Shown: positions 36,606 through 45,650, numbered from the stretch's first letter. The stretch is DNA of 64,000 bases from an uncultured Sphingomonadales bacterium (GCA_947499155.1 CANMND010000002.1:530034-594033); one strand, 5' to 3'. Notes: generated by a model from the sequence alone, not told the origin. Numbers and translations: made by a program.

Positions 36606-37775
36606 ATGAAATGGCCAGCCAAGCGCCTTGCGACAGGTACAAAGAAGAGTTTCGGAATGTATGAGGATGCCCTCAAACTCGAAGCACAAGGTGTAGATCT
36701 CATCCACCTTGAGTTTGGAAGGCCCTATGCAGACACACCTAAACATATCAAGGAAGCAACCAAGGCGGCGCTGGATGCAGGCATCGTCCATTATGGTGAC
36801 TTTCGCGGAACCTTATCGTTTCGTGAGGCCCTGGCAAAAAAGCTGAGTGACTTTAACAAGCTTGATTATGGCGTCGATGAAATCCTCGTCACCAATGGTC
36901 TGACACACGGGGCATTTATAGCACTGATGGCGGCGATCGACCCAGACGATGAAGTCATCCTGCTTGAGCCATATTATCCGCAACATATCGGCAAGACAGA
37001 AATGGCTGGCGGAAAGATTGTGAAGGCACAGTTGGACGCTGCCAATAATTACGCAATCACCAAAGAAGCGATTGCTAAAAAAATTACGCCCAAAAGCCGG
37101 ATGATCGTCCTTATCAATCCGGCCAACCCCACAGGGCGGGTCTATTCGAGGGAAGAATTGCAGCACGTGGCTGATCTTGCGATCGAGCATGACCTGCTGG
37201 TTCTGTCCGACGAAGTTTATGAATATATCACCTATGACGATGCAGAGCATATCTCCATCGCCAGCCTGCCCGGCATGCGCGAGCGGACGATCACCTGCTT
37301 TGCGTTCACGAAGGCCTATTCCATGGACGGATGGCGGATCGGCTATCTTGCCGCCGACAAAGCGCTGATTCCGGCCATGCTATCGGTCATCATGAACGAT
37401 GTGACCCATGTCAATGTCTTCGTACAGGAAGGCGCACGCGCTGCTGTAGAAGGATCGCAAGAGCCTATGCGGGCTATGGTGGAAGCAGACAAGCGCAAGC
37501 GCGATATCGTCGTTCAGGCACTGAACCAGATGCCCGGAGTCGTTTGCCCCACACCTGAAGCCACGATCTATGCCTTTCCGGATATTACAGCGACAGGCAA
37601 AAGTGCCCATGAGTTGGCCCATGTCATCATGAATGAAGCCCATGTAGTGACGGAAGCCGGAAGCTTTTATGGGCCAGCTGGTGAAGGTCACTTAAGAATC
37701 TGTTTTGGATCAGTTTCTGAAGAGCGACTGGTGGAAGCCATGGGGCGCCTTAGCACCTTCTTCAACGCACTTTAA
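36606..37775 (+). CDS. Class I/II pyridoxal-phosphate aminotransferase
   Basis: Fold-type I aminotransferase, likely acting on an amino acid; the substrate cannot be read. The PLP lysine is Lys236 in FAFTKAYSMDGWRIGYL. NPANPTGRVYS and VLSDEVYEYITYD are the PLP-contact motifs, and the carboxylate-binding Arg is in GHLRICFGS. Two ATGs lie at 36600 and 36606; the second is nine bases from AAGGAG and is preferred. It lies between a serine protease and a DUF885 hydrolase gene, which would fit use of peptides and amino acids. Confidence 0.88.
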   Translation: MKWPAKRLATGTKKSFGMYEDALKLEAQGVDLIHLEFGRPYADTPKHIKEATKAALDAGIVHYGDFRGTLSFREALAKKLSDFNKLDYGVDEILVTNGLTHGAFIALMAAIDPDDEVILLEPYYPQHIGKTEMAGGKIVKAQLDAANNYAITKEAIAKKITPKSRMIVLINPANPTGRVYSREELQHVADLAIEHDLLVLSDEVYEYITYDDAEHISIASLPGMRERTITCFAFTKAYSMDGWRIGYLAADKALIPAMLSVIMNDVTHVNVFVQEGARAAVEGSQEPMRAMVEADKRKRDIVVQALNQMPGVVCPTPEATIYAFPDITATGKSAHELAHVIMNEAHVVTEAGSFYGPAGEGHLRICFGSVSEERLVEAMGRLSTFFNAL

Positions 37776-37828
37776 GGCTGTCCAAGATCACCCGGACATC
37801 ATTCTCAGCAGGATTGAGAGGGAATACT

Positions 37829-39490
37829 ATGGTTCGCAAACTTACTGCACTGACACTGCTTATAATGTCACCTTTCATCCTGCTGATGCTTGATGGAACT
37901 GGCGTACAGGCACAATCCAATACCAACAGCCATGAGGAACTGGTCGCACTTTACTCCGACTTTCGCGCGTTTGTGCCACCCCCTGTAGTCGCTGGTGTGC
38001 CTGACTATTCTGCCAGAGCCATGGCACAACAGCACCGCCAGCTGAAAGACTATATGGCCCGACTGAAGGCGATTGATGATAGCGCATGGAGCATTGAAGA
38101 GCGTGTGAATTACATGCTGGTTCTGGCCGAGATGCGTGGACTGGATTTCCAGCACCGCGTCGTCAGGCCCTGGGCAAAAGATCCTGCTTTCTACAGCACC
38201 ACAGACCTTGGCTTTGGCCCCAAGATGCATGGTGCGATTCATCTGCCCAACCTGCCAATTGCGGATAAGGGCGACGTGAAGGCTTTGGCATCGCAGCTCA
38301 AGGCCGTGCCTGCTGCCCTTGAGCAGGCCCGCACAAATCTTGTGGATGCACGTGGCGATCTGGCGCGGCTGGCAATTTCGCAAAAGCAGGTGGAAATCAA
38401 TGTCTATGGCCAATTTGCAAAAGAAGTTGCGCAACACCACCCGTCGCTTGTTGAGCCTGCTAGACAGGCTCAGGCCGCAGCACAACGCTTTAAATCATGG
38501 CTGGAAGACATAGAAGCTGACCTTCCTGCTTATGGTGGTGTGGGACGTGAAAACTACGACTGGTACCTTAAAAACGTCTTGCTGTTCCCCTATGACATCA
38601 CCGCGATCGAACTTATCAGCGAGCGCGAATATGAAAGACAGGTCGCCTTTCTGAAGATCGAGGAACATCGCAATCGCGCCATTCCAATGATCGAACCTGT
38701 TAAAACCCGTCAAGCTTTTGATGCCAAGCGCAAGCAGGAAGACGAAGACCTGCTCGCTTTCCTCAAAGATGGCGACTGGATGACCATTCCATCCTGGCTG
38801 AAACATAACCCCAATGAAGGGCCTTATGTATTCCCCGCTGATCGGGACCCCTCAAAACCTGGTCTCTTTGACGCGCCTCTTGATCTGCACTTCTTCTTTC
38901 AGGCTGAGTTCCGCGATGGACGCCCCTTGCGCGCGCACAACCTGCCTGGCCACGCATTCGACGGATTGCAATACAGGCAAGATACAAGACCGATACGCGG
39001 TGATCGCAGGCTGTTTTTCATAAATGGCGTAAGAGCCGAGGGCTGGGCATTTTATCTTGAAGAATTCATTCTTCAGGCTGGCATGCTCGCTGATCGTCCC
39101 AAAGCTCGTGAAATCGACTATATTCTGGGGGCAAAGCGCGCTGCTCGTGTCCGCCCTGAAATAAAAATGCAGTCAAACGAGTGGACATGGGCCGAAGCCA
39201 ATCAATCTTTGATCGACCGTACACCCAAATGGATGGGCCCAGGCGATGCCGTAGCCCAGTTTGATATCGAGCTCTATCTACGCCAGCCTGGCTATGGTGT
39301 TGGCTATTATATGGGTAAGGTGGAACTGGAGAGCCTGTTAGCTGAACAAGCAATGGATCTTGGCGATGAATTCGACATTAAGACATTCCATGATCAGTTC
39401 CGTGCTGCAGGTTCCATCCCGATTTCACTGATCCGCTGGATCATGACCGGTAAGGAAGACCAGATCAGGGAAATGCGCGGGGACTTCTGA
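37829..39490 (+). CDS. Secreted DUF885 family protein (putative metal hydrolase)
   Basis: Predicted exported protein of the DUF885 family, thought to be metallopeptidase-like; the activity here is unknown. A signal peptide (LTALTLLIMSPFILLMLDGTGVQAQ region) is followed by an all-helical body. The family motif is EGWAFYLEEF in the second half, with a further conserved QSNEWTWAEANQ segment. The ATG at 37829 has AGGG at eight bases and is preferred to a TTG at 37814. It starts about 53 bases after the aminotransferase and ends before a terminator. Confidence 0.82.
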   Translation: MVRKLTALTLLIMSPFILLMLDGTGVQAQSNTNSHEELVALYSDFRAFVPPPVVAGVPDYSARAMAQQHRQLKDYMARLKAIDDSAWSIEERVNYMLVLAEMRGLDFQHRVVRPWAKDPAFYSTTDLGFGPKMHGAIHLPNLPIADKGDVKALASQLKAVPAALEQARTNLVDARGDLARLAISQKQVEINVYGQFAKEVAQHHPSLVEPARQAQAAAQRFKSWLEDIEADLPAYGGVGRENYDWYLKNVLLFPYDITAIELISEREYERQVAFLKIEEHRNRAIPMIEPVKTRQAFDAKRKQEDEDLLAFLKDGDWMTIPSWLKHNPNEGPYVFPADRDPSKPGLFDAPLDLHFFFQAEFRDGRPLRAHNLPGHAFDGLQYRQDTRPIRGDRRLFFINGVRAEGWAFYLEEFILQAGMLADRPKAREIDYILGAKRAARVRPEIKMQSNEWTWAEANQSLIDRTPKWMGPGDAVAQFDIELYLRQPGYGVGYYMGKVELESLLAEQAMDLGDEFDIKTFHDQFRAAGSIPISLIRWIMTGKEDQIREMRGDF

Positions 39491-39518
39491 TTCACCAACT
39501 GATACGCAAATCACTCAT

Positions 39519-39549
39519 AACCCCGTGGTCCAGTACTACGGGGTTATTT
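39519..39549 (+). terminator. Terminator after the DUF885 gene
   Basis: AACCCCGT (39519-39526) pairs with ACGGGGTT (39538-39545) across an 11-base loop, followed by ATTTT. Confidence 0.75.
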
Positions 39550-39603
39550 TCATCTCGTGCAGTGCGAAACTTTCAAAACCCGTCTCAATTATTTGTATAT
39601 AAA

Positions 39604-39623
39604 AAATCATATATATATGATTT
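39604..39623. promoter_or_regulatory. 20-base perfect palindrome upstream of TonB receptor
   Basis: AAATCATATA / TATATGATTT is a gapless perfect palindrome, a likely dimeric regulator site. It lies about 400 bases before the receptor start. Confidence 0.4.
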
Positions 39624-39732
39624 CGCTTATAATCTGCTGCTTTAACATCTCTGTGACTTTAGTCGTGGCTCTGACTCACATAAACCTAAACGCGCAGTGA
39701 GAATTGCTATTCTACAAAAAGTATAGGAGCAT

Positions 39733-39768
39733 AATTTATCATAAATTCCTGTGATATATATACATCAC
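39733..39768. promoter_or_regulatory. Two further palindromes upstream of TonB receptor
   Basis: AATTTAT-C-ATAAATT (39733-39747) is perfect around one central base. GTGATATATATACATCAC (39751-39768) is symmetrical except for one base pair. They are separated by only three bases. Confidence 0.35.
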
Positions 39769-39932
39769 TATATAGATAAATTATTGATATACAAGCATAT
39801 TTAAATTCTTATCACTATTATGATTTTAGAACAGACTGTCCAATATTCCTCAATTCAGGGTCAATTTCGCACTATTTGATTGTACATACAGGCCATGTCC
39901 ATCTTGACCTAAACTCATATTTATGAGCAAAT

Positions 39933-39952
39933 TCACGTGTATATGATTGTAA
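39933..39952 (+). promoter_or_regulatory. Motif shared with the amidohydrolase promoter region
   Basis: TCACGTGTATATGATTGTAA matches TCATGTGTAAATGATCATAA at 48860-48879 in 16 of 20 positions. Both lie shortly upstream of genes for exported proteins. Confidence 0.35.
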
Positions 39953-40024
39953 CCAAACCAATGGCAGCAGTGTCATAAATCTTTATCTATGGCATCAAGG
40001 TCTGATCCGCTTCGGGAGGAACAC

Positions 40025-42868
40025 ATGAAGAGACCACAGCATCTATCCAGATATCTGGCGTTGAAAGGCAGCACAGCGCTCCTGCTGGCAGCCTTTGCCA
40101 GCGGAACAGCTACCGCTCAGCAAAGCAGTTCATCCGCATCTGGTGAAGTATCCACAATCGTCGTTACCGGTTCACGCATCCCGCGTCCAGACGTGGTGTC
40201 AAACAGCCCTGTCAACGTGCTGTCCAACGAAGAAATTCGCCTGACCGGTACGAATGAAACAGAGCAGATCCTTAACTCCCTGCCCCAGGTTGTTGCAGGA
40301 TTTGGATCTCAGTCCAATAACCCAGGAAACGGTACAGCCACTGTTAACCTGCGTAATCTTGGCACCGTCCGTACCCTGGTTCTCCAGAATGGTCGCCGCG
40401 TAGTTGGATCTGGTGAAGACGGCGTTGTTGATATCAACATGATCCCGCCAGCACTGATTGAGCGCGTTGAAGTTGTGACCGGTGGTGCATCCGCCGTTTA
40501 CGGGTCCGACGCAATGGCCGGTGTCGTCAACTTCGTAATGAAAGACGATTTCGAAGGTCTTGAGCTTGGTGCATCGGCAGGCATGGCCAGCCGTGGCGAT
40601 TCTGAGCGCTATAACATTGACCTCACTGTCGGCGGCAACTTCGCAGATGGCCGCGGTAATATGGTGTTCTACGCCAACTTCTTTGACCGTGCGCAAACCA
40701 GTTCAGCAAAGCGCGATCATGCAACTGTCTTCATGGTTGATGCTGTCGAAAATGGTGTTGGTGTCCTGGTCCCCGGCGGTAACTCTGTTACTCCACAAGG
40801 TACATTAATTGGTCCTGGCCTCGTCGGTCTCACCGATCAGTTCGGCACAACCATCGGCTCACGTGGGATCTTCTTTGCTGACGAGGGCTGGCGCGCCTTT
40901 CAGACCAGCGACGGATATAACGACCGTCCCACCAATAACCTGCAACTGCCCCTGAATCGTTACCAGGGTGCTATTCAGGGTCACTATGACCTGTCCCAAA
41001 GCGTAAGAGCTTTCTGGGAAGGGACATACTCACGCTCTGAAGTCGATTCAGTTCTTGGCGCTCTCCCCATGAGCACCTCCGGCTTTATTCCTGGCTTCCA
41101 GCTTGACCTGCGCAACCCGCATCTTCCTGCTAACCTGCGCGATCTTCTTGCCACCAATCTTGACACTGACGGGGACAATCTGGTTCCAGTCAACATGAAC
41201 CGTCGTGTTCTTGAGTCCGGCCCAAGAATTAGTAACAAAACCCGCGATTTCTGGCGTTTTGTTGTTGGCTTCAAGGGTGAGCTGACTGAGAAGCTTGATT
41301 GGGAAGTCTTCTATAACTACGGCAATAACAAGCTGACCGACGAACAGTTTGGCGGAATTCTGATCGAGAATTTTGCAGCCATGTTCCTGACCGATCCAAC
41401 AGATCCTACCAAATGCGCAAACGGTGATCCCAAGTGTGTGGTCATCAATCCATTTGGCCTTGGCAACATGACGCAACAAATGGTCGACTACTATAATGTC
41501 GATCTCGCCAACATCACCGAAGTCTCGCAAAAGCAGGCCGGTGCCACGATCTCCGGCTCGCTGTTTAACCTGCCAGCAGGTGATGTCGGAATTGCAGTCG
41601 GTACCGAATACCGTCGTGAAGCCGCCCAGTTTAAGCCTGATGAGCTTTATGTACTAGGCAAGGCCATTTCGCGCTCAGCCGGTCTTCAGCCCACTGGTGG
41701 CAACTACAATGTCACTGAATTCTTCGGCGAAGTTTACGTTCCAATTCTGGCCGACATGCCAGGGTTTGAATCCCTCGCTTTTGAAGGTGGTTTCCGCTAT
41801 TCGGATTACTCCACTGCCGGTTCGGTTTACTCCTACAAGATGGGCGGCGAGTGGACCCCGATCTCTGATGTGAAGCTCCGTGGTCTTTACCAGCGTGCTG
41901 TTCGTGCGCCAAATATCACCGAGCTTTTCTCAGGTGCAACCAACACAGCACCGTTCGCCACTGACTTCTGTAATGCCACACCAGGCAGAACGGCAGCTGA
42001 GCGTGCATTCTGTATCGAGGCTGGCGTACCAAATGCTGTTATTGATATCTTCCAGCAGGAAAACGTACAGATCCGTGCAATAACCGGTGGTAACCCGGAC
42101 CTGGAGGAAGAAACTTCCGATACATGGTCCGTTGGCGCCGTCGTTCGCCCGGATGCACTTCCTGGCCTGCAGCTTACGGTTGACTACTACAACATCAAAA
42201 TCAAAGACGCGATTGCAGTCTTTGGCGGTGGCCTTCAGCCGACAATTACTGCTTGCCGGACCAACCTGTCGTTCAGCAACCCGTTCTGTGAGCCTATGCG
42301 TACGCGTGATGCAAATGGTCAGCTTCAGGACGTTCCCCTGCTCAACCAGAATATTGCCAAGATCACTTCATCCGGCGTCGACTTCCGTGTCGATTACAGC
42401 CACTCACTTGGCAATAATGGTGACCTCGCTTACTTCCTTGCAGGCACCTATCTGATTGACAACAAGACTACAAGCAGCCCGGTTCTGAACCCGGTTGACT
42501 GTGCTGGCTTTATCGCTGGTGGAAGCTGTGGCAGTGCCAACCCCACATGGCGTTTCACGCAACGTGCGACCTGGAGCTACGAGCAGCTTCAGCTTTCACT
42601 GCGTCATCGCTTTATCGGGTCTTCAAAGGACGGACGTATTGCAGCAGCAATTTCGTCCGGGGCGCCTGCACCACTGCTCGCGGTACCGAGCACGCCTGAT
42701 GTGCACTACTTCGATGTCAGTGCCTTCTACGATATTACTGAAAACATCACTGTGTTCGGCACTATCGACAACCTGTTCGACCGCAAGCCACCACTTCAGA
42801 TCATCGATCGCCAGACTTTTGACGCGATCGGTACACGTCTGACAGCCGGCTTTAAGGTCCGGTTCTAA
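40025..42868 (+). CDS. TonB-dependent outer-membrane receptor
   Basis: Outer-membrane transporter for a scarce or large substrate, energised by TonB. A signal peptide ends at about SGTATAQQ, and the TonB-box-like TIVVTGSRI follows. The plug domain holds NLRNLGTVRTLVLQNGRRV and ERVEVVTGGASAVYGSDAMAGVVN. The barrel fills the rest and ends in Phe (TAGFKVRF). At 947 residues it resembles the large receptors of Caulobacter-like bacteria that take up sugars or peptides. The ATG at 40025 has GGGAGG six bases upstream. The substrate is unknown; peptide-related neighbours upstream are only a hint. Confidence 0.92.
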   Translation: MKRPQHLSRYLALKGSTALLLAAFASGTATAQQSSSSASGEVSTIVVTGSRIPRPDVVSNSPVNVLSNEEIRLTGTNETEQILNSLPQVVAGFGSQSNNPGNGTATVNLRNLGTVRTLVLQNGRRVVGSGEDGVVDINMIPPALIERVEVVTGGASAVYGSDAMAGVVNFVMKDDFEGLELGASAGMASRGDSERYNIDLTVGGNFADGRGNMVFYANFFDRAQTSSAKRDHATVFMVDAVENGVGVLVPGGNSVTPQGTLIGPGLVGLTDQFGTTIGSRGIFFADEGWRAFQTSDGYNDRPTNNLQLPLNRYQGAIQGHYDLSQSVRAFWEGTYSRSEVDSVLGALPMSTSGFIPGFQLDLRNPHLPANLRDLLATNLDTDGDNLVPVNMNRRVLESGPRISNKTRDFWRFVVGFKGELTEKLDWEVFYNYGNNKLTDEQFGGILIENFAAMFLTDPTDPTKCANGDPKCVVINPFGLGNMTQQMVDYYNVDLANITEVSQKQAGATISGSLFNLPAGDVGIAVGTEYRREAAQFKPDELYVLGKAISRSAGLQPTGGNYNVTEFFGEVYVPILADMPGFESLAFEGGFRYSDYSTAGSVYSYKMGGEWTPISDVKLRGLYQRAVRAPNITELFSGATNTAPFATDFCNATPGRTAAERAFCIEAGVPNAVIDIFQQENVQIRAITGGNPDLEEETSDTWSVGAVVRPDALPGLQLTVDYYNIKIKDAIAVFGGGLQPTITACRTNLSFSNPFCEPMRTRDANGQLQDVPLLNQNIAKITSSGVDFRVDYSHSLGNNGDLAYFLAGTYLIDNKTTSSPVLNPVDCAGFIAGGSCGSANPTWRFTQRATWSYEQLQLSLRHRFIGSSKDGRIAAAISSGAPAPLLAVPSTPDVHYFDVSAFYDITENITVFGTIDNLFDRKPPLQIIDRQTFDAIGTRLTAGFKVRF

Positions 42869-42876
42869 AAAACGGC

Positions 42877-42909
42877 CTGGCGGCAAAAGGAAAACGCTTT
42901 TGCCGCCAG
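42877..42909 (+). terminator. First hairpin after the TonB receptor gene
   Basis: A perfect 13-base stem CTGGCGGCAAAAG / CTTTTGCCGCCAG with a seven-base loop lies nine bases after the stop. It has no T run, so it may mainly protect the mRNA 3' end. Confidence 0.65.
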
Positions 42910-42943
42910 TCAGTTCTTGCCGTAATGGCAAGCTCAATATCCA

Positions 42944-42978
42944 AAAAGGGAGAGGCCGATATCCGGTCTCTCCCTTTT
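42944..42978. terminator. Second terminator between the TonB receptor and nrsF
   Basis: AAAAGGGAGAG pairs with CTCTCCCTTTT (42944-42954 and 42968-42978), with inner pairs GCCG and CGGT forming a long stem. T and A runs flank both sides, so it can end transcripts from either direction, including that of nrsF. Confidence 0.8.
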
Positions 42979-43029
42979 CCTGTCGGGCAGTTAACAGAAA
43001 AATCATGTGGCAAGACCTGATAGCTGTGA

Positions 43030-43695
43030 TCAGGCAGTCTTCAATTCATCAGTCACGGAGGTCCAGTTATGAATCCGATGACCGCAGCAACCCGCGATAA
43101 TTGACAACAGCACGACCGATCCAAACTGCCAGATCAAAACCAGTAGCCCCGCATCAACCATATGGAAAAAGCGCAAGCCGAAATTTCCGGCAGCCGCAGC
43201 GGCCAATCCCCCCAAAGCCACTGCCAGGCGCGGATACATGGGCGCACCGCGCCGCAACATGAATACCATCGCCATTGCCGGCAATGCGCCAACCATCACG
43301 ATCGCCGGAAAGCACATCCAGTCGATCAGAAATGCAGACTGTTCGCCTGTTGCAGCTGAATCCAGAAAGCAGCCATATCCCAGTACTGAGACCCAGAGAA
43401 CAAGAGGCACAAACGGCAGGTAAATCAGGGCTTTGTGGCGTCCCGGTACCACAGCACAAAAAGCACCAAAGGCGGCCATTACGGCAGTCAATATCGTCAA
43501 AAACTGCTCGCTGACAAAGCGCCATTCACTGAGTTTTATTTTAATATCGGGCCGAAGACCAAACACCCAAACCGCAATAACGACAGACGTGACAGAGAGC
43601 AGGACCCAAACGGAAGCGCGCACCAACGGAGGCCGCAAGACTGTTACATCAGCAGCATCATTTGACAGTTGTTTTATCAGGTCTTCGGTATTCAC
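43030..43695 (-). CDS. nrsF: NrsF-type anti-sigma factor (DUF1109)
   Basis: Membrane anti-sigma factor of the DUF1109/NrsF family that holds its ECF sigma factor inactive until a metal or redox signal. The protein has a short cytoplasmic N-terminus (MNTEDLIKQLSNDA) and six hydrophobic helices. The conserved segment FFHMVDAGLLVLIWQFGSVV is in its C-terminal half. Several cysteines (AFCAVV, YGCFLDS, WMCFPA, GCCGH) could sense metal; two cysteines are important in the Caulobacter homologue. Its start overlaps the sigma factor stop by four bases. Confidence 0.88.
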   Translation of the reverse strand: MNTEDLIKQLSNDAADVTVLRPPLVRASVWVLLSVTSVVIAVWVFGLRPDIKIKLSEWRFVSEQFLTILTAVMAAFGAFCAVVPGRHKALIYLPFVPLVLWVSVLGYGCFLDSAATGEQSAFLIDWMCFPAIVMVGALPAMAMVFMLRRGAPMYPRLAVALGGLAAAAAGNFGLRFFHMVDAGLLVLIWQFGSVVLLSIIAGCCGHRIHNWTSVTDELKTA

Positions 43696-44258
43696 TGGTC
43701 AGATCCTTGTCTCAGCAGGCGTTTCAGGGTTTTCATGCCCCGGTGCACTGATATTTTCAGGCTGGCTATCGTCAGACCGCTTGCACTTGACGCCTCTTTC
43801 AAGGTCATTTCCTTCAACTTCAACAGCTCAATGGCCTGCCTTTGCCCCGGTGGAAGTTGGGATATGGCGTCTGCAAGTTCCTGCTGGTCACCGTAGCCTT
43901 CAAATGGTGTATTCGTCGCAATGGCTGGAAAAGTTTCATGAAAATCCGATCCGATGTCCAAAATCCTTTTATAACGGGCGTCCTGCCGCCCCTTATCAGC
44001 CAAACGATTTGAAGCGATCGCATAAAACCACGGGAGAAATGGACGGTCCGGACTGTAGGTGCGGCGCACGGCATGAAGTGACAGTAAAATATCCTGAACC
44101 AGGTCTTCCCGGTCGGCTACGTCAAGGAATGACCGCTTGCGATAAACCATGCCCCTGACAACAGGCAGCAAGTCAGCCAATAAAAGCGCATAGGCTTCCT
44201 TGTCGCCCGCTTGTGCAGCCGCCATCCTGTCTCTTAGCAAAGTGTCATCACACTGCAT
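43692..44258 (-). CDS. sigF: ECF RNA polymerase sigma factor, SigF type
   Basis: ECF sigma factor with region 2 (LVQDILLSLHAVRRTYSPDRPFLPWFYAI as core, including DREDLVQDI) and region 4 (ISQLPPGQRQAIELLKLKEMTLKEAS, then the helix-turn-helix). The frame is open upstream to 44561, but the ATG at 44258 gives the usual 188-residue length. The exact start is not certain because no strong ribosome site is seen. It is coupled to nrsF and divergent from a DUF2282-DUF692-DUF2063-DoxX operon, the same neighbourhood as Caulobacter SigF, which responds to heavy metals. Confidence 0.88.
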   Translation of the reverse strand: MQCDDTLLRDRMAAAQAGDKEAYALLLADLLPVVRGMVYRKRSFLDVADREDLVQDILLSLHAVRRTYSPDRPFLPWFYAIASNRLADKGRQDARYKRILDIGSDFHETFPAIATNTPFEGYGDQQELADAISQLPPGQRQAIELLKLKEMTLKEASSASGLTIASLKISVHRGMKTLKRLLRQGSDQ

Positions 44259-44370
44259 CCATTGTCGTCCATCTATGGCCTTCAGCCACTTTGTAAAAAC
44301 GAGTGTAGCCGGACTTCCCGACCGTCTGACTGGAAAGAGGTCCCTGACAGCAAGAAATTCGCAATCCGAT

Positions 44371-44396
44371 GTAACTTTATAGGGGCGGGCTGCGAA
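44371..44396 (+). promoter_or_regulatory. SigF-type promoter of the bufferin operon
   Basis: GTAACT (44371-44376), 16 bases, then CGAA (44393-44396). As I recall, the promoter reported for Caulobacter SigF is GTAACC-N16-CGAA, so five of six -35 bases, the exact spacing and the whole -10 agree. It lies 58 bases before the bufA start, between the divergent sigma and peptide genes. Confidence 0.65.
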
Positions 44397-44454
44397 TACA
44401 ACTATGACACGGCCATTTGGCTGTGAAGTTATCAACGACATATGGAGACACAGG

Positions 44455-44766
44455 ATGTCAAAATTTAACGCCCAACTCAATAACAAGAGCATGTATGTAG
44501 CGGCTGCGGGCCTGAGCCTTGCCGTCATGATGGCTACAGCACCGGGCGCAGATGCCGCCAAAGATATGGAAAAATGCTACGGCGTCGCCCTTTCCGGGCA
44601 GAATGACTGCAAAGCTGGTGCAGGAACCACATGTGCGGGCACATCCACAGTCGACTATCAAAGCAACGCCTGGAAACTTGTCCCCACAGGCACCTGTCTT
44701 GAGATTGAGACGCCTAACGGTCACGGCACGCTTGAGGCCACTGACAAAACCCTCCCTAAGGCGTAA
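44455..44766 (+). CDS. bufA: Bufferin-like precursor peptide (DUF2282)
   Basis: Small exported peptide of the DUF2282 family. Members of this family (bufferins) are ribosomally made, carry enzyme-modified cysteines and bind copper in the periplasm. A signal peptide spans about residues 11-35 (ending GADAA). The mature part has four cysteines: Cys41 (EKCYGVAL), Cys52 (QNDCKAG), Cys60 (GTTCAGTS) and Cys81 (PTGTC), in the family pattern EKCxGVA...NDC...CAGTS...GTC. The ATG at 44455 has GGAG seven bases upstream; an earlier in-frame ATG at 44404 is less likely. A modifying enzyme gene follows two bases later. Modification itself is inferred from the family. Confidence 0.87.
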   Translation: MSKFNAQLNNKSMYVAAAGLSLAVMMATAPGADAAKDMEKCYGVALSGQNDCKAGAGTTCAGTSTVDYQSNAWKLVPTGTCLEIETPNGHGTLEATDKTLPKA

Positions 44767-44768
44767 TC

Positions 44769-45650
44769 ATGAAAGCGGGTCGTACACCCCCCATACCCGC
44801 ATCAGTACCGATACCGGCTTTGGCCGGTATCGGGCTAAAGCCGGAGTATTATGCCGAGATTCTGGCTGAATTGCCCCCTATCGGCTTTCTTGAAGTTCAT
44901 GCAGAAAACTATATGGGAGATGGCGGCCCGCCCCATCGTTATCTGACGAAGCTGCGTGAGAACTATCCGCTTTCCATTCATGGCGTTGGCATGTCTCTGG
45001 GTGGTGTCACCAGACTGGATCAGGATCACCTTGATCGCTGGAAGCAACTGGTGGATCGCTATCAGCCGGCACTGGTTTCAGAACATATCGCCTGGTCTGC
45101 CTATCAGGGTGCGACCTTCCACGATCTTTTGCCCCTACCCTATACCGTGGAAGCCCTTGAAATATTGTGCGGAAATATCTCCCAGATGCAGGATGCACTG
45201 AAACGGGAAATCCTTATCGAAAATCCGGCTTCCTATCTGCCTATGAACCAGGGACCTTTTCTCGAAACGGAATTCCTGGTGGAGGCTGCGCGAAGAACCG
45301 GATGCGGGCTGCTGCTCGACGTCAATAATATCTACGTGACCTGTAATAACCTTGATCAGGATCCCGCTGACTGGATCGAAACTATACCCGCCGCCCTAAT
45401 CGGTGAAATTCACCTGGCGGGTCATCTAAAAGAAAATCGGGGTGACAGTCATATCCTGATCGACAATCATGGCGGCCCGGTCTCAGAAGATGTGTGGAAA
45501 CTCTATGCGCGACTGATTGAGCGTATCGGCACGCGCCCCACCCTTGTAGAATGGGATAGTAATATCCCGCCCCTCTCCACCATTTTATCCGAATGCACTC
45601 GTGCAAACGCGCTGATGTACCAAATGCATAGCATAAGGGCACCCGCATGA
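44769..45650 (+). CDS. bufB: MNIO family enzyme (DUF692), bufferin-modifying
   Basis: Multinuclear non-heme iron oxidative enzyme with a TIM-barrel fold. The likely iron ligands sit in conserved strand-end motifs: EVHAENYM, SIHGVGMSLG, SEHIAWS, LIENPASYL, LLLDVNNIYV, EIHLAGH and LVEWDSN. Relatives oxidise precursor cysteines, to thiooxazole in the bufferin case. The gene starts two bases after the precursor stop, with AAGG seven bases before its ATG, and overlaps the next gene by four bases. At 293 residues it has family length. The substrate is inferred from the operon. Confidence 0.9.
   Translation: MKAGRTPPIPASVPIPALAGIGLKPEYYAEILAELPPIGFLEVHAENYMGDGGPPHRYLTKLRENYPLSIHGVGMSLGGVTRLDQDHLDRWKQLVDRYQPALVSEHIAWSAYQGATFHDLLPLPYTVEALEILCGNISQMQDALKREILIENPASYLPMNQGPFLETEFLVEAARRTGCGLLLDVNNIYVTCNNLDQDPADWIETIPAALIGEIHLAGHLKENRGDSHILIDNHGGPVSEDVWKLYARLIERIGTRPTLVEWDSNIPPLSTILSECTRANALMYQMHSIRAPA

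Larger units (their letters stand above)
39491..40024. other. AT-rich intergenic region upstream of the TonB receptor
   Basis: 534 bases without a gene. After the terminator at 39519-39549 the composition becomes strongly AT-rich. It holds three palindromes (39604-39623, 39733-39747, 39751-39768) and a motif shared with the amidohydrolase promoter region (39933-39952), each listed separately. No convincing small ORF or RNA gene is seen. The receptor's ribosome site GGGAGG lies at its end. Confidence 0.6.

Noticed and set aside
44261..44561. Upstream extension of the sigma factor reading frame
   Set aside because: About 100 extra residues do not resemble sigma factor sequence and would run through the SigF-type promoter and the bufA gene region.
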